64,000 nucleotides of DNA from Atopsyche davidsoni (GCA_022113835.1 JAILWY010000029.1:4432001-4496000), one strand, 5' to 3'; positions 23,900 to 36,500 are shown, numbered from the stretch's first letter. Notes: generated from the sequence alone by a model not told the origin. Numbers and translations are program-made.

Positions 23900-24920
23900 T
23901 GGCACAGCGTATATTATTCCAGAAGTGTCGATACTTGCGTTGTTTACATAGAAAATAGCATGAATCCGCATTTAGCAAGCTAATAGCGTTATTAGCAATG
24001 AAAATAGCACGGTTCGTTACGAAAATAGCATAATTAGTCATGAAAATAGGAATATCATTATTTGATAGTTTATTATTTATTTTTTTGACTTTTGATTGAA
24101 AATATAATTTAACTCAAATAATTCTTAACCCTCAAGTCCTTAATAATCAAAAGGCTGTTGCGGTAAAGTGTTGTTAAAATCAATAAATATCTGACCTATC
24201 AGATGACCTGTCAGGTATAACTTATATATTAATACACACCTTTATTTCAATAGAGGTCCAATTTCAGTCCATGATAGCACACTTTAAATATTTAAGCACA
24301 CTTGTTACACTAAATTTAATTTAATTTATAATGTAGCACTTGAGTATTTTATATTGCCGTTTTATCACAAAAATACCAAATATTGCATATATTTGTGGTT
24401 TTATTATTTTGCTCAAAAGTAGCACTGCTTTATCACAATTGTAGCAAAAGTTACACAAAAGATTCGGCAAGACTTTTATAATTCACTAGAAGTGTATTTT
24501 CATTGTTTTGCTGAAATGTAGCACCATTAAATCACAATTGCAATAATATAAATTATATTTTTGCGTCGATGAATCAAAAGCATTATTGAAAATTGAGATT
24601 ATTTTTAATTTAATTAATTCATATAATAAAGTTTTTTAACAGTAATTCCAAGAATTGCACTTTTTTAACAAAATTATGATATTCTATATTAAATAAATTT
24701 ATAGATCATTGATCGTTGCTATTTTGCTTTAAAATAGCACTGCTTTGTCACAATTACATTAACATACACAACATTTTCAACAAAGACAAATTAACTACGT
24801 TTTTTGTTCTATTGCTTAAGAATTGCACTTTTTTGATATATTTTATATATATTTATATTTTATTTTGATATCTTTATATTTTACGTGACGTGAAATAGCA
24901 CAACAAGTACCCAATAGCAA
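23900..24920. repeat. Degenerate array of AAAATAGCAC / CACAATTG motifs
   Basis: Over about 1 kb the words AAAATAGCA, GTAGCAC or ATTGCAC followed by TTTATCACAATT recur irregularly, for example near 23950, 24000, 24020, 24330, 24418, 24520, 24655, 24733, 24826 and 24893. Copies are strongly diverged and spacing varies. It reads as an ancient tandem repeat that has largely decayed. Confidence 0.5.
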
Positions 24921-25269
24921 TTCTTTTGCGTTGTCAACTTAGGCTAATTGCAAATCGGTTGCAAAAAATAAACATCCATATGATTTAAAGCATATAAATA
25001 TTTGGGCTATATTTTTACTGCTTTAAAAGAAACGTATTAATCCTATGGATATATAAACATGTTAACATCGTATTTTTTTTACAAAGCGTGCGTTAAAACT
25101 CATGGTATCTCTAAAGAGGGGAGACACGGCTTGATTTATGATATAGAGTGGCAGTTAACAGCTGGGGTTAAGTTCATCTTTTTATAGAAAATTGTATTGA
25201 CACATAAAAATCGTCTTCAACCAAACTGAATTAGATGCGAGTCCAATTAAATTAATTTGGGATTCGCCT

Positions 25270-25338
25270 GCCAGGACGTGGATCAAACTGATGACCTATC
25301 AATCAATAATAAATGATCTTACCACTAAGCCAACCATA
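25270..25338 (-). mobile_element. tRNA-derived SINE head
   Basis: On the minus strand TGGTTGGCTTAGTGGTAAGA is a good A-box. About 35 bases on, GTTTGATCCACG occupies the B-box position. The pair is typical of tRNA-derived SINEs. A functional tRNA is unlikely because the stems do not pair. Confidence 0.6.
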
Positions 25339-25379
25339 ATAATAATAAGCTTCCGAATATATATAAAAAAATCAAATTA

Positions 25380-26990
25380 GGGTAACTTTACAAGGATTTA
25401 GCATTTGTCACCCAAAACGTAAAATTCCGAATAAGTATACCTAATACTATAAATATTCCGATTTGGGTACGATAACTCACATTCAACGCCAGTCTCCAAA
25501 TAAGTAATTCAATCTCAGTTAATACTCGCTTCTTAATGATCAAACTTGGGTAACTTTAATCCCGATTAACACTCGCTTCTGAATAATCTAATTTTGGTAA
25601 CGTTAATCCCGTTTAACACTCGCCTCCGAATAAATGCAACAAACGGTCTAATTTGGGTAACATACAAACATGTTACATTGGTCTATAGGCAAGTATTACG
25701 AATGTCCTAATTTAGATAACTTTACACACATTTTACATTTGTTTTTAGGCAAGTACCAATCAGGACCTAATATGTATAGCAAACTTCTTAATTTTAGTGA
25801 CATTGCATTCATTTAGCACCAATATTTAGGCAAATACTATGAATACCCTAATTTGGGTAACATTACACATGTTAAATACTCGTATACGGATAAATACGAC
25901 GAACGTCCTAATTTGGGTAACTGTACAATCTTTTTATACTCGTTTCAGCATAAATATTGCAAATGTCCTGATTTGAGCTACTTACACAAGTTTAATACTC
26001 GCGGTTGTCTTATTTGGGTAGCTTTGCGCACGTTTAATGCTCGCTTCCGGATAAGTACTGCTAATGTCTTTTTAGGGTAACTTTACACACTTATCCGGAT
26101 AAGTCCTGAATTGGGTAACTTTACTATTTTTTTATACTCGTTTCAGCATAAATATTGCAAATGTCATGATTTGAGTTACTTAAACACGTTTAATACAGGC
26201 GGTTATCTTATTTGGGTTGCTTTATGCACGTTTAATGCTCGCTTCCGGATAAGTACTGCGAATGTCTTTTTAGGGTAACTTTACACAAGTATCCGGATAA
26301 GTCCTGAATTGGGTAACTTTACAATCTTTTAATACTCGTTTCAGCATAAATATTTCAAATGTCACGATTTGAGTTACTTACACACGTTTAATACTCGCGG
26401 TTGTCTTATTTGGGTTGCTTTACGCACGTTTAATGCTCGCTTCCGGATAAGTACTTCGAATGTCTTTTTAGGGTAACTTTACACACGTATCCGGATAAAT
26501 CCTGAATTGGGTAACTTTACAATCTTTCAATACTCGTTTCAACATAAATATTTCAAATGTCACGATTTGAGTTACTTACACACGTTTAATACTCGCGGTT
26601 GTCTTATTTGGGTTGGATAAGATTCGCTTCCGGATAAGTATTGCGAATGTCTTTTTAGGGTAACTTTACACACGTATCCGGATAAATCCTGAATTGGGTA
26701 ACTTTACAATCTTTCAATACTCGTTTCAGCATAAATATTGCAAATGTCATGATTTGAGTTACTTACACACGTTTAATACTCGCGGTTGTCTTATTTGGGT
26801 TGGATAAGATTCGCTTCCGGATAAGTACTGCTAATGTCTTTTTAGGGTAACTTTACACACTTATCCGGATAAGTCTTGAATCGAGTAACTTTACACACTT
26901 TTAACACCTGTCTCCGGGCAAGTACATTAACATCACACTCGCTTTCGGTTATATTCGAGGAATGTCCTAGCTTGGGTAACATTGGAGACA
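25380..26990. repeat. Higher-order satellite-like array, about 198-bp unit of four sub-monomers
   Basis: From about 25860 to 26870 a unit of about 198 bp is repeated five times. The marker CTCGTTTCAGCATAAATATT falls near 25939, 26138, 26336, 26534 and 26721. Each unit consists of four related sub-monomers of about 61, 41, 58 and 39 bp that start GGGTAACTTTACA, AGTTACTTACACA, GGTTGCTTTACGC and GGGTAACTTTACAC. The last spacing is about 11 bp shorter, because a piece is missing where TTGGGTTGGATAAGATTCGC joins. Flanking DNA (25380-25860 and 26870-26990) has older, more diverged monomers sharing TAATTTGGGTAAC and ACTCGCTTCCGAATAA. No coding potential. Confidence 0.9.
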
Positions 26991-27009
26991 TTCACCACTG
27001 GTGTCCAGA

Positions 27010-27297
27010 TAAGAGCCACGGGAAGCGCTGGTTGGACAGACGCCGCGGCCGGCGCTCCGACGCGGACTGGAAATAGTCTCCGCCGCGCCAGCGTAAACAC
27101 TGCACGCGCCGGGACTTCTCAAAATGGACGCTATTGTTATTCAAAATGGACGATGTTTTGTAAATCGTATTTCGAACAATGTTCTAGAACGAATTGCATG
27201 CCTCATTCGAGCTGTTCCACTCGAAGGTCAGTGCTGCCAGCCGATAAAATTATCATCAAAAATGCAAACACCCGAGTGGCTCTGGCGATCTCGTTGA
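27010..27297 (+). CDS. Candidate small protein or first exon, 57 codons (ATG 27124), CpG-rich upstream
   Basis: A CpG-rich patch (27010-27120) precedes an ATG at 27124 in a good context (CTCAAAATGGA). The frame reads MDAIVIQNGRCFVNRISNNV and onward for 57 codons to TGA at 27295. Within it, after 34 codons, GAAG followed by GTCAGT could serve as a donor, making the first part a leading exon. No domain is recognised. The match of CpG island, start context and open frame is suggestive only. Confidence 0.25.
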
Positions 27298-27934
27298 ACA
27301 ATTCTCAAAACACGGAAACAAATAATATTAGTACACCAGGGATAAATAAATAATTCTAAGGAATTATTTCAATATTTGTACTCGATATAGTTAAGACTAT
27401 GCAGTCGCATATAACGCATCGATATAATCGCAGTCGAAATTGACTTCTGCGAAACACAGTTTGGGAAGCGGTTGTTACGAAATCTGTTTAGTATAGGGCC
27501 GGAGATGTTAAAAGTTAATTTGGCCACCAGAAGAATGTTCTACTGGCAACTCTCAGAGCAGGCCGGCGCGGACATCAATCTCTGGGCCAATCATTTCATC
27601 TCTCGATAAAGTGCCAGTTAGTGGAGTGATGGTTTTTTTAAATGGTGAATAGTGTAGTAGGAACATATACACGGTGCAACATAACTCATTGAATCTCCGC
27701 AAATGGGACATCGCGGAATCTACTTGTATCATATTTTCTGTTCTTCGTCAGTTGCATTTTCTCTAAGGAAGTTGGTGAATATCTCACTGGGCATATGTAT
27801 GTTTATGGTTTTTTTATGGTGTGTTCCCGGATTCTTCACCACCACAATTTTATATGTATTATATAAAGTTCTGTGTATGTTGCTGCCCAAAAGCATTACT
27901 ATACTTTCCCTGCAAAGCTCAGGAATATAGATCC

Positions 27935-28285
27935 GAGGCAAAAAAGCCATTGTAAGGAGAAAGATAGCGTGGATGCTACAAATCGGGAGTACAGCCGAAT
28001 TATAATAATAATACTGGCCCAGGATAAATGTATTTTCAGTGAAATTGTCAGCACTGATGAGAGGCACCTAAATAAGAAGAAGCTGTATTAAGCAAATTGT
28101 CAATTTTACAAAATATTTAAAAACATTGGAAGGAAAAAGACAGCACGGATGCGGAATTTGCACCAGTTGCTATGAATCGGGAGTACAGCCGAATTATAAT
28201 AGTAAGACTGGCCCAAGATAAATCAACCTCATCTGATGAGAGGCACTTAAATATGAAGAAGCTGAATCAAGCAAATTGTCAGTTA
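27935..28285 (+). repeat. Dispersed repeat family, tandem copies 3 and 4
   Basis: Two copies lie in tandem (about 27935-28110 and 28120-28285). Both contain AAGGAGAAAGATAGCGTGGA or its variant, CGGGAGTACAGCCGAATTAT, ACTGGCCCAGGATAAAT, GATGAGAGGCAC, AAGAAGAAGCTG and AAGCAAATTGTCA. The second lacks an internal segment. Confidence 0.75.
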
Positions 28286-28289
28286 TAAA

Positions 28290-29181
28290 AAATATCTGAT
28301 TTAGATATTTATTATAGCTGGTAATAAAGATCCATATTTCCAGTGCTCTGTATCGAAAAAATAAATTCCAGAAATTATTCTAGAATAGGCGAAAGCGTTC
28401 ACTGTTAGAAATAAAGAGGTAAAATGGAAATGCACTGTATGCGATGTGCAGTTAATCGCCATTCATTTTGATCAGTGCTTCTGAGCTCGGTGCGAGGTGA
28501 TGATGCGATAATCTATGTCCAGGGTGCGTTGCATTGATCCGTCATCATGACATGGGGGAGAGCTCCGCTTCATCCCCACTTCCCCCACATCATCCCCCTT
28601 TGCGAGGCCGGCGCGTGCCAGGAGGGGTGGAGTGTGATGACTCTGTCAAGCGGGACAGTGTCGACGTATTCTCAAAATATGATTCGATTTCATAAAATAA
28701 TCCTGACAAATCGATGCTTGTGTAATGAAATAGAAAATCAGTGGCGTGCGTTCCCTACAACTAAAAAAATTGCTTCCCCTCAAAAATTTATTGATATGTA
28801 CAAATTTAGAATATATATAATGTAATGGCAACATCCAAGTTACACATTGAGAAAATAAAATTTAAGTTTCGTTAAAAAATATTTATTTCAAATCATCATA
28901 TAACCCTGTATATGTGCAGCACATGCATTGTTCAAAAGCAGATTATTTCTAAAATTATATAATACCATTCCTAAAAGCAATATTTTCCCCTATATTTATT
29001 TTCGCTTACATCTGCAAATAAAGTTAATGCTTGCGGCCTCATACTCTTGCAGAGTGGCTGCTGCTCACATTAATGCTCCTGCATTTAGAAAAAAATATTT
29101 TTGATTATATAAAAATGATATTTCTGCCGAATTATTTTCAGGCCGCATTTATTTTTGGCTAGAGACGTGAATTATGTAACT
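28290..29181. other. Intergenic DNA, no gene seen
   Basis: AT-rich apart from a short GC-rich patch at about 28540-28660 with runs of C. No supported exon or repeat was found. Confidence 0.55.
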
Positions 29182-29359
29182 CAGCGTTTTTCAACCTTTT
29201 TTGAATACGCAACCCATTTGTAGAATTAAAAATTCTGGCCACCCCCTAGGCCTTAATAAAACTATTTATTTATTGTAGTATAGAACTATTAAACAATTGT
29301 AGACGACTAAGGCGTCGCGACCCCCCTGGAGGTCGTGACCCACAGGTTGAAGACCACTG
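29182..29359 (+). mobile_element. Non-autonomous hAT element, second family (CAGCGTTTTTCAACC)
   Basis: The element begins CAGCGTTTTTCAACCTTTTT and ends ACAGGTTGAAGACCACTG, giving inverted ends of hAT type. It contains GGGTCGCGA-like sequence (inverted, GTCGCGACCCCCCTGGAGG). The flanks are ATGTAACT (29174-29181) and ATGTAACA (29360-29367), an 8-bp target duplication with one mismatch. No coding capacity. Confidence 0.88.
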
Positions 29360-29524
29360 ATGTAACACATCCAAAATTCCAGGCTGCGAAGGTAGGGCAT
29401 CCAAGAAAATCGAAGGAGACGGCACAGCCGGCAGACAGAGAGGCAGTTATGCTACATTTGAGCATAATTAATGTGTCTGGAGGGACAGACAGAATAACTC
29501 TTACCGCTTCGTGCTCCGGTGGCA

Positions 29525-29630
29525 CGCACGCTCTACGCAAGTTCGCATCCACGTTAGCTTTCTCCTTCCAACGCCTCTTTATCCTTCGAAAAATCCCTAT
29601 ACGATGCAGAATTTCTGCGGTGCTCAAAAT
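29525..29630 (-). repeat. Dispersed repeat family, inverted copy 5
   Basis: On the minus strand this reads AGAGGCGTTGGAAGGAGAAA, GCTAACGTGGATGCGAAC and so on, matching the core of the copies at 22500 and 23180. A further short piece may lie at 38590-38620 (minus strand). Confidence 0.65.
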
Positions 29631-29939
29631 GCCAAATGCCGGATACGTATTAAAAATTCTGTTTTGTAAAATTTCATTGACACATGTCTCAATTTGTGTG
29701 TCAATTTTTAACGCTAAATATATATATATATATTTTGAAATTTATGCCTGTATACAATACACCCCTCTCTCCTCAAATGAGGAACGTTCACTCATAGGAT
29801 TACAGTTATTTGTTAGTTCAAAATTAATGAGTAAATAATAAGAATACATAATGGAAAGCTGGCGTACAAATTGCTTTAATAATACAATTTCCCCATGACG
29901 TTATCTGATTTATTATGGAAGATTAAATTAGATATTAGA

Positions 29940-31200
29940 TGTTCGCCGAAACTAAAGATGGTGACTAAATTTGGTATATACTATATATATATATAAAATA
30001 TATATTATATATAGTTATCCTGGGGGTCGGCATGTTGAATTGCCGAATCAATATATGTTCTTCCCAATTAAAAATATACTATGCTTAATTTTTCTACAAA
30101 TAGGAAAGGAAGAACATAAAAATGAAAGACGACGACAGAACTCAGTATATAACGAAAATTACATTAACATATTATATTAAATACTATAATATGTTCAGTT
30201 TATCAACAGGTCGCCATATGTATCGATATATGCAAATGAATATGTGTTAATATACCTAAAGCACGTGAAAGTGAAAAATGGCGACAAAATTCAGTATATT
30301 AGTATAAAGTCGCGTTTTACTTATTGCTGTATCGGCTAATAAATGAAGCAAAATATTTATTATATATCGGAAGTTTGTCCAAATGAAAAATGGCGACGAA
30401 AACAAGTATATTGGCAATATTTTATAATGAATATACTTATTTATATTTGGTATTTAAAATTGCTCAAATCGCGTGCATTATTTAATCGAATGTTTGTTCA
30501 ATTGAAAAATAAAGCGAAATCCCGTATATCTATTTGTATATACGTGGTATATATTTTAAATAAAGCAATCGTATTGTATTTATTTATACTGCAGTATAGT
30601 ACAGTTCACCAAAATGAAAAATGAAGACAAAACCGGGATATAATTAATTTAAAACATATCAGTATATTTTGGTTTGTACATATGTTTAAACATTGTTAGT
30701 ATATTAATGTATATTAGTAACTAAAAATTACTTTAAAAATAGCAACATTTATTTGTTCTGCTGTATAGTACAGTTCATCCAAATGAAAAATGAAGACATA
30801 ATCTGGTATATACTCAGTTTATAACACATCAGTATATTTTGGTTTGTGCATATGTTTAAACATCATTATTATATTTATTTGTTCTGCTGTATCGTACAGT
30901 TCATCCAAATGAAAAATAAAGACACAATCTGGTATATAATCAGTTTAAAGCACATCAGTATATTTTTGTTTGTACATATGTTTAAACATCGTTATTATAT
31001 TTATTTGTTCTGCTGTATCGTACAGTTCATGCAAATGAAAAATGCAGATATAATCTGGTATACAATAAGGTTTCGAGTTTGTCAGAATGAAGCGTCAAGG
31101 GATCAGCATATTCGCGATGGCGAGTATCGATCCGCCGGAAGTCCGTCCAAATGCAAGATGGCGGCGTGCGGGCATTGTTTAAACATTGGGAGCGTATTTG
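29940..31200. repeat. Minisatellite with a period of about 110-126 bp
   Basis: The block CATCCAAATGAAAAATGAAG, followed by an ATCTGGTATATA-like word, an AAACATNNTTATTATATTTA-like word and TTTGTTCTGCTGTATCGTAC, recurs near 30270, 30384, 30505, 30614, 30782, 30908, 31033 and 31152. Older copies occur to about 29950. The last full copies are nearly identical and about 125 bp apart. The final copy (31140-31200) is a GC-rich version (CAAATGCAAGATGGCGGCGT), suggesting the array grew from a CpG-containing ancestor that decayed to AT. Confidence 0.85.
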
Positions 31201-33000
31201 CGTTTATTTGTTGTGCGGTGTCGGGATGACGAATTGCCTAATTCGTAGGTATCAATGTATCGGGGGGCGTGCGGGGGCTGCGGGGGGCGGCAGGGAGAGG
31301 CAGGTCGATACGGGGGCTGCGCGCGCCGCAACCCTCCGCCTCGCCAGGCCCGCATTGGGGATGCCCCGTTAAATAAAATTAAAAAAAAATTAAATAAAAT
31401 TAAAAAAAAAAAAAATTAAAATCAAAGAAAAAAAAAAATTCAAAAAAATTACTCACGGATGTTCTCAAAGCCAAAGCTTAGTTTACATGGTTTAAAAAAC
31501 GTCGCATCCCGTGAATACATATTTTGAGTATCATCATAACAACGTACACAGTATTGTATTGTGCGTTGAATCAGCCGGCCGGAAATATTCCGAGTATACG
31601 TTGAAATGCTCTTGAAGCCCTCTCGAGATAAATCTGTCGGTGGGTCCAGCGCCCCATTTATCAAATATTAATTGATTATTAATAAAAGGAAATACTCGAA
31701 AAACAAGCACTCACTTTTCGAGAAGTCGCTCCGCGAGCCTCGGATGAGATTTTTTGCAGTTTATTGCCGACCTTTTCCCTGCAATAGATAATAATAATTA
31801 ATGCTACACTAAGTGAGTGTTTATTTAAAGTGTCGAGAAGGTGTGAGTGTGTATCGAAAAAAAAATTAAAAAATAATATTTATTGTAAAGGAAGCATAAC
31901 AGAAAAAATGTCCGATTGTAACAATTTGAAGTAAACGCTTGTAGTTTCGTAAGGTGAAATAATTTTACACTACATATTTATTTTAAGAGATTCAATGATG
32001 GTTATATATATAATTAAAAAAAAAACACATCACTAAATATGCAACAATAAAAAATAGTGAGTAATGCATTGCGAAATTGTTGTTAGCATTGTGAAATAAT
32101 TATGAATCATACGCTTATTGTAGATATAAGCAGTTCTATGTTATATATATATATGAAAATTAAAATAGAGAAATAAAATAAATACATAGTAAACGCTTGT
32201 AATTTGTTGCGAAATACGCAATTATTGCTTAAATGTGTATAGTGACATAATTATATTTAAAAAATATGACGGTTTATTAAAAAAAAAAAAATATATATAT
32301 AGATATTTATAAAAATTTACTACTGTGTAAACAACTCTTGCAATGTGTTGCGAAATACGTAAATATCGTTGTGATTGTAATAAATAAATATATTTATATT
32401 AAAAAATGCACCGTTAGAGTAAATTTAATCGTGATTTATATATGTAACGTAGGTAGTATATAATGATGGAATCTATGTTGCATGCTCACACTTAGTCTTG
32501 TAATACAGAACACAAGACAGAACAGACGTGTTTGAGCGGATACGTAAAATGGCGACGAGGATGGGATGGGATTTTAGAATTGTAGATCGGTGCATGTGCA
32601 GTACAAAATTTATATATATATATATAAAACACAAACACAAAAACCGACGGTTATTTTGCCGCTATAGGCTTTAGAACCATCCAACCGATGTGCCCCATAC
32701 CGGTTTCATTTGAAAGCCAATAACACTGAGGTCATTTTAGACTACTCAAATAGATTTTCGACACTTCCCGTACAAAAGTCTCAACATTTTGCGGTAGTTT
32801 TGTAGCGAATACTATTCAAAAAAGGAACAGTAACATTTTCGCGTACATGCAGGCTGCCAACAAAAAAAAAAAAAAAAAACAACACAACTGTCATTCATGA
32901 TCTTTTCGTCACATTTACGTACAATCAAAGATTTGCTATCGCCTGGATCTCAAATAAAAAAAGTATTTTAGCGTTTAGCGTAGTAGAACAATGATTAACA
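31200..33000. other. Intergenic DNA upstream of ankyrin
   Basis: A GC-rich patch (31255-31365, with GGGGGC runs) is followed by AT-rich DNA with long A runs. Words such as GTAAACGCTTGTAGTTT and GCGAAATACG recur near 31930, 32190 and 32320, hinting at an old tandem repeat. No gene is visible. Confidence 0.5.
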
Positions 33001-33551
33001 AAAAGGGTACCTTTTGGGGTCGGGGCGAGTCCGGGCCTGGCGGGAGTGACGCAGGCGCGGCGGCCCCGCGTCACTTGTTACCGCGTCCAGTGAAAAGCCA
33101 GACTCGCGTCTGGCAGAATGTGAGCGCGACCAGCGCGACCAGCAGCAGCTCCGCCATGTCGCCGTGAGCGCGCCGGGCCATCCCAGCACGACACGACCGG
33201 CGCCCCGCGCGCGCCGAGCTCCAGCTCCTCCGGCTGCTCCAGGACTACAGGCACGCAGTTGTGCTCGCGCTGCTGACTCGGCGACTTGGTGACCGGTGCC
33301 ACGCCGGTGCGGCGGCAGTCTCGCGCGTGTTCTCCTCGCGGTGCCGACGGCGACTGGTCGATAAAGTGGCGTGATGATTCACCCCGCGCCGCGCCGCCGC
33401 CCCTGAGAGTGTGCTCTCGTGTAGTGTATAACCGCTGAATCTCGGCCCCAAGCTGTCCCGCTCGCGTTGTGTTAGGTGTTGTAATTGTGTAAATAATATT
33501 AAGAGCCCCGACCTCTCGCCGGAGTACGAGGGGCTGGAGAATTTCAAAATA
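33000..33551 (+). promoter_or_regulatory. CpG-rich promoter and 5' UTR of ankyrin
   Basis: Sequence from about 33010 to 33540 is strongly enriched in C, G and CpG relative to both sides and ends at the ankyrin ATG (33552). Long open frames seen on the minus strand here are a by-product of GC richness. No TATA box is evident, so a dispersed-start promoter is likely. Confidence 0.6.
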
Positions 33552-36500
33552 ATGACTACCGAAACGGCGAATCCCGCCACCCAGGTTGGTATTTTGTGCT
33601 GTTCGGTTTTTTTTCAATTGCTTTATTTACTAATTTATTATTTTTCATATATTTGCGTCAATTCTTGTGTGCGACAGCAGGTGAGATGCTGGGTCTCTTT
33701 CGCTCTTGTTAATCAATGCTTTGGAAACCGAGCACTGATATGTATATATATATTTTATATATATATATTTTTGTGATTTCCCCCCCCCCCCACTCATATT
33801 TATAAGCAAAATCAATCTTTCGAAGACCGATCGTTAGTGTGTTTATTTACTATTTTATACCCGAGAAGATTAACTTTTGGAAAAATAGGTTAATGGTGTC
33901 GTCATTCACTGTCCAAGTGGGAGCGGTCTTTGGATTGGAAAGTTAATTTTGTAGTTTTCTTGTTGATATATTCATGCCAAAGAAAACTCGGCTCTCTATG
34001 GGGCCTAAATACCAGTGGCGTGCGGTCCCTGCAATAAATATAATAAATATTAATTTCTGAAAGCGTTTAGTGGGGATTAACTGATAAATCATTTTTAAAA
34101 AGTCTCGGATTTGAATGCTTTAAATCTCTTATACGAGGAAGCCAAATTTTGTTAGTGAAACAAGTCAGCCACAACCGGAAATCACTCCCCTAGCAACTAT
34201 AGAAGGAAAGCTATCGCAAATATTTATAGGGATAAAAAAAAACCCCCTGGTGTAAATTTTCATAAAATTCAAAAAAATAAAATAAAAATACAGGTTGGAG
34301 AAAGTTACAAGCGCGTCGTCTTATCCGCGTTTTGTTTACCCATCTGCCATGTCGGGGAAAAAAACTTTCATCCAGCAGCGGATATATTCCAGCGGCGCAT
34401 CGATTGCCCGTCACTAATCGGGGGCAAGGTTGACACGTGTCTTTTCATGCGGGGTGGCTCTGACCGTTCGTCTCAGCGTGGAGTACTACAAATTAGACCG
34501 CGGACACGAAAATAGCCCCGAAGCGGGTATACTCGCTTTTGCGGGACAATCGGCGTGTATTTATAATATTTTCTTTCCCTGCAGATTATTTTTGCGTCGC
34601 GGTATTATTAGACGGCGGACTCTGTGAAATGTGACAAGGCGGTACCGGCTTTGCACCTGGGCAGGTGTGAGGCTATTTTTAACCAACAGCTAGACGCCGC
34701 ACTTAAGCCCTTTTGATAGAATTTTAAGTCAATCGAATACATTTGTGGGAATAATGAAAAAGACGACGCCATTGGCTGGTGACTGTTATATTAATTAGGT
34801 TTTCAGTTGTGCTTGAGTAACAATTCGGGTCTATGTCGAGTCTATCTCGGCTCATTGGCGGTCTATTTATAAAAGAGGCTTTGCAGAATTAGACGCGGTG
34901 ACTCGATTGAAGTTATTTTAGGTCTGATTGACATTTCGGAGCCGGATGTGAATTTCGGTCTATGCCGTGACCTAAAGCATTAATGCACTGCTTGTCCGGA
35001 AATACCAATTTTAAATACGTCTTTTAAGTAATCGCTTTACTCATAGAAACCCAGTTTTGATATGCTGTGCTGTGGTTGTATTGGGTGCAAGACTAACTCC
35101 ACCTGTGTTATTAAAAAATCGTATATAACATGATAAACTTTTGCACTATAGTATTATTTTATGTAATTTTATCAATGCACTGTGTGGGCTCGAATATTAT
35201 CGAAATTCTCGTCGTTTCAGGTGTGAATCGATTACTTGGATATTGCAAAGCATTCTTTTTCCTGAAATATATATATATGACGATCCAATGAGACTCTTCG
35301 GACTGAAAGACAAAAGCGCTCACTAGCAAAAATACTCGTGATCTTCTAGCCATATGTATATTTATATTATTCCGTAGCTTTATGCGTGTGCTTTAAGCCG
35401 GTTTAACTTTCAGTCGTGATTATTGCTATTATAATTAACGAGCTTTCGCCCTGCCGAATTCAAGACTTTTCTCAGAGCGATCGATCTAAGCGCGCGAGTC
35501 AAATGTAATAATAACGTATGCGACATTTTTTTAATCAAATTAGATTATTATTAGATGTTTTAGTTAATTCTCATTTTTCGCCCCCAACGCTTATATAATG
35601 TCTGAGCAATCAAAGCGACAAGAAAAATGGTTTTAAAGTTTGGGGTTGGGGGTGGGTCGGACCAGCATCTGTGACACTTTAATTAATAAATTAATTAATA
35701 AATAAATTAGAAATATTATAAATTATATATTTTTTAGGCTAGGAATGAATATTAGATCTTAATGCTTAATGTTTGTAAGGACATGATTGCATAATAATGT
35801 TATTGGGAAGCAGTAATACGCAGATCTTTATATATAAAACTGCGGTGCAGACGGTCCCGAGGATCCAATAGTCCAGTGTTTTTCAACCTGTGGGTTTTTT
35901 AAACATATTTTCCGTACCCAAATTCAATAAAGTAACCCCAAAACCTGCGCGTAGGACCAATGAATAACCGCACACCCTAAGATTCACTAAATAAGTAAAT
36001 ACTCTCTTAACTCGACAGTGTTTTTCAACGTGTGGGTCGCGACCTCCAGGGGGGTGTCGCGGGTAAAAGAAAAAGACAATTGTTTTTAGGTTAGATTAGG
36101 TAAGGTTAGGTTAGGTTAGGGGGTCGCCAGAATTTTTTTAACTCACAAAAGGGTCGCGTATTCAAAAAGGTTTAAAATCACTGCAATATATATGTCAATA
36201 GTTTTTCATAGTGGATAGTCTGTTGCAGTGTTTTAGAGGGTCTCCAGATTTTTTTGATTTGCAAAGGGGTCGCATATTCAAAAAAGGTTGAAAAACACTG
36301 CAGTAGAATATTCACCACAAAAAAAAAACAATGAACAGACATATAAATATATATATATATATACATATGCTCAGTGAAATGGCCACCACCCTAAAATGAA
36401 ATTAAGGTGCAATGTATACGATGCGAATTTTTTTTATAAATTTTTAAAATAGCCTATATTGCAATTATAAATTTATTTTATTGCTTTCACTCAGATTTGA

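Larger units (their letters stand above)
21320..23900. other. Intergenic DNA with dispersed repeats and one long open frame
   Basis: No supported gene. A 177-codon ATG-started plus-strand frame runs 21896-22429, hydrophobic and Cys-rich in parts, with no recognised domain. Two copies of the dispersed repeat lie at 22500-22620 and 23180-23365. The rest is AT-rich filler. Confidence 0.45.

Noticed and set aside
25380..26990. CRISPR-like array
   Set aside because: The repeated units are contiguous higher-order satellite monomers in a eukaryotic genome, without unique spacers.
29335..29838. 167-codon plus-strand frame
   Set aside because: Crosses the end of a hAT element and an inverted dispersed repeat, so it is a composite of mobile DNA.
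33078..33617. 179-codon minus-strand frame across the ankyrin promoter
   Set aside because: It lies antisense to a CpG-rich 5' region where stop codons are rare. No domain and no splice support.
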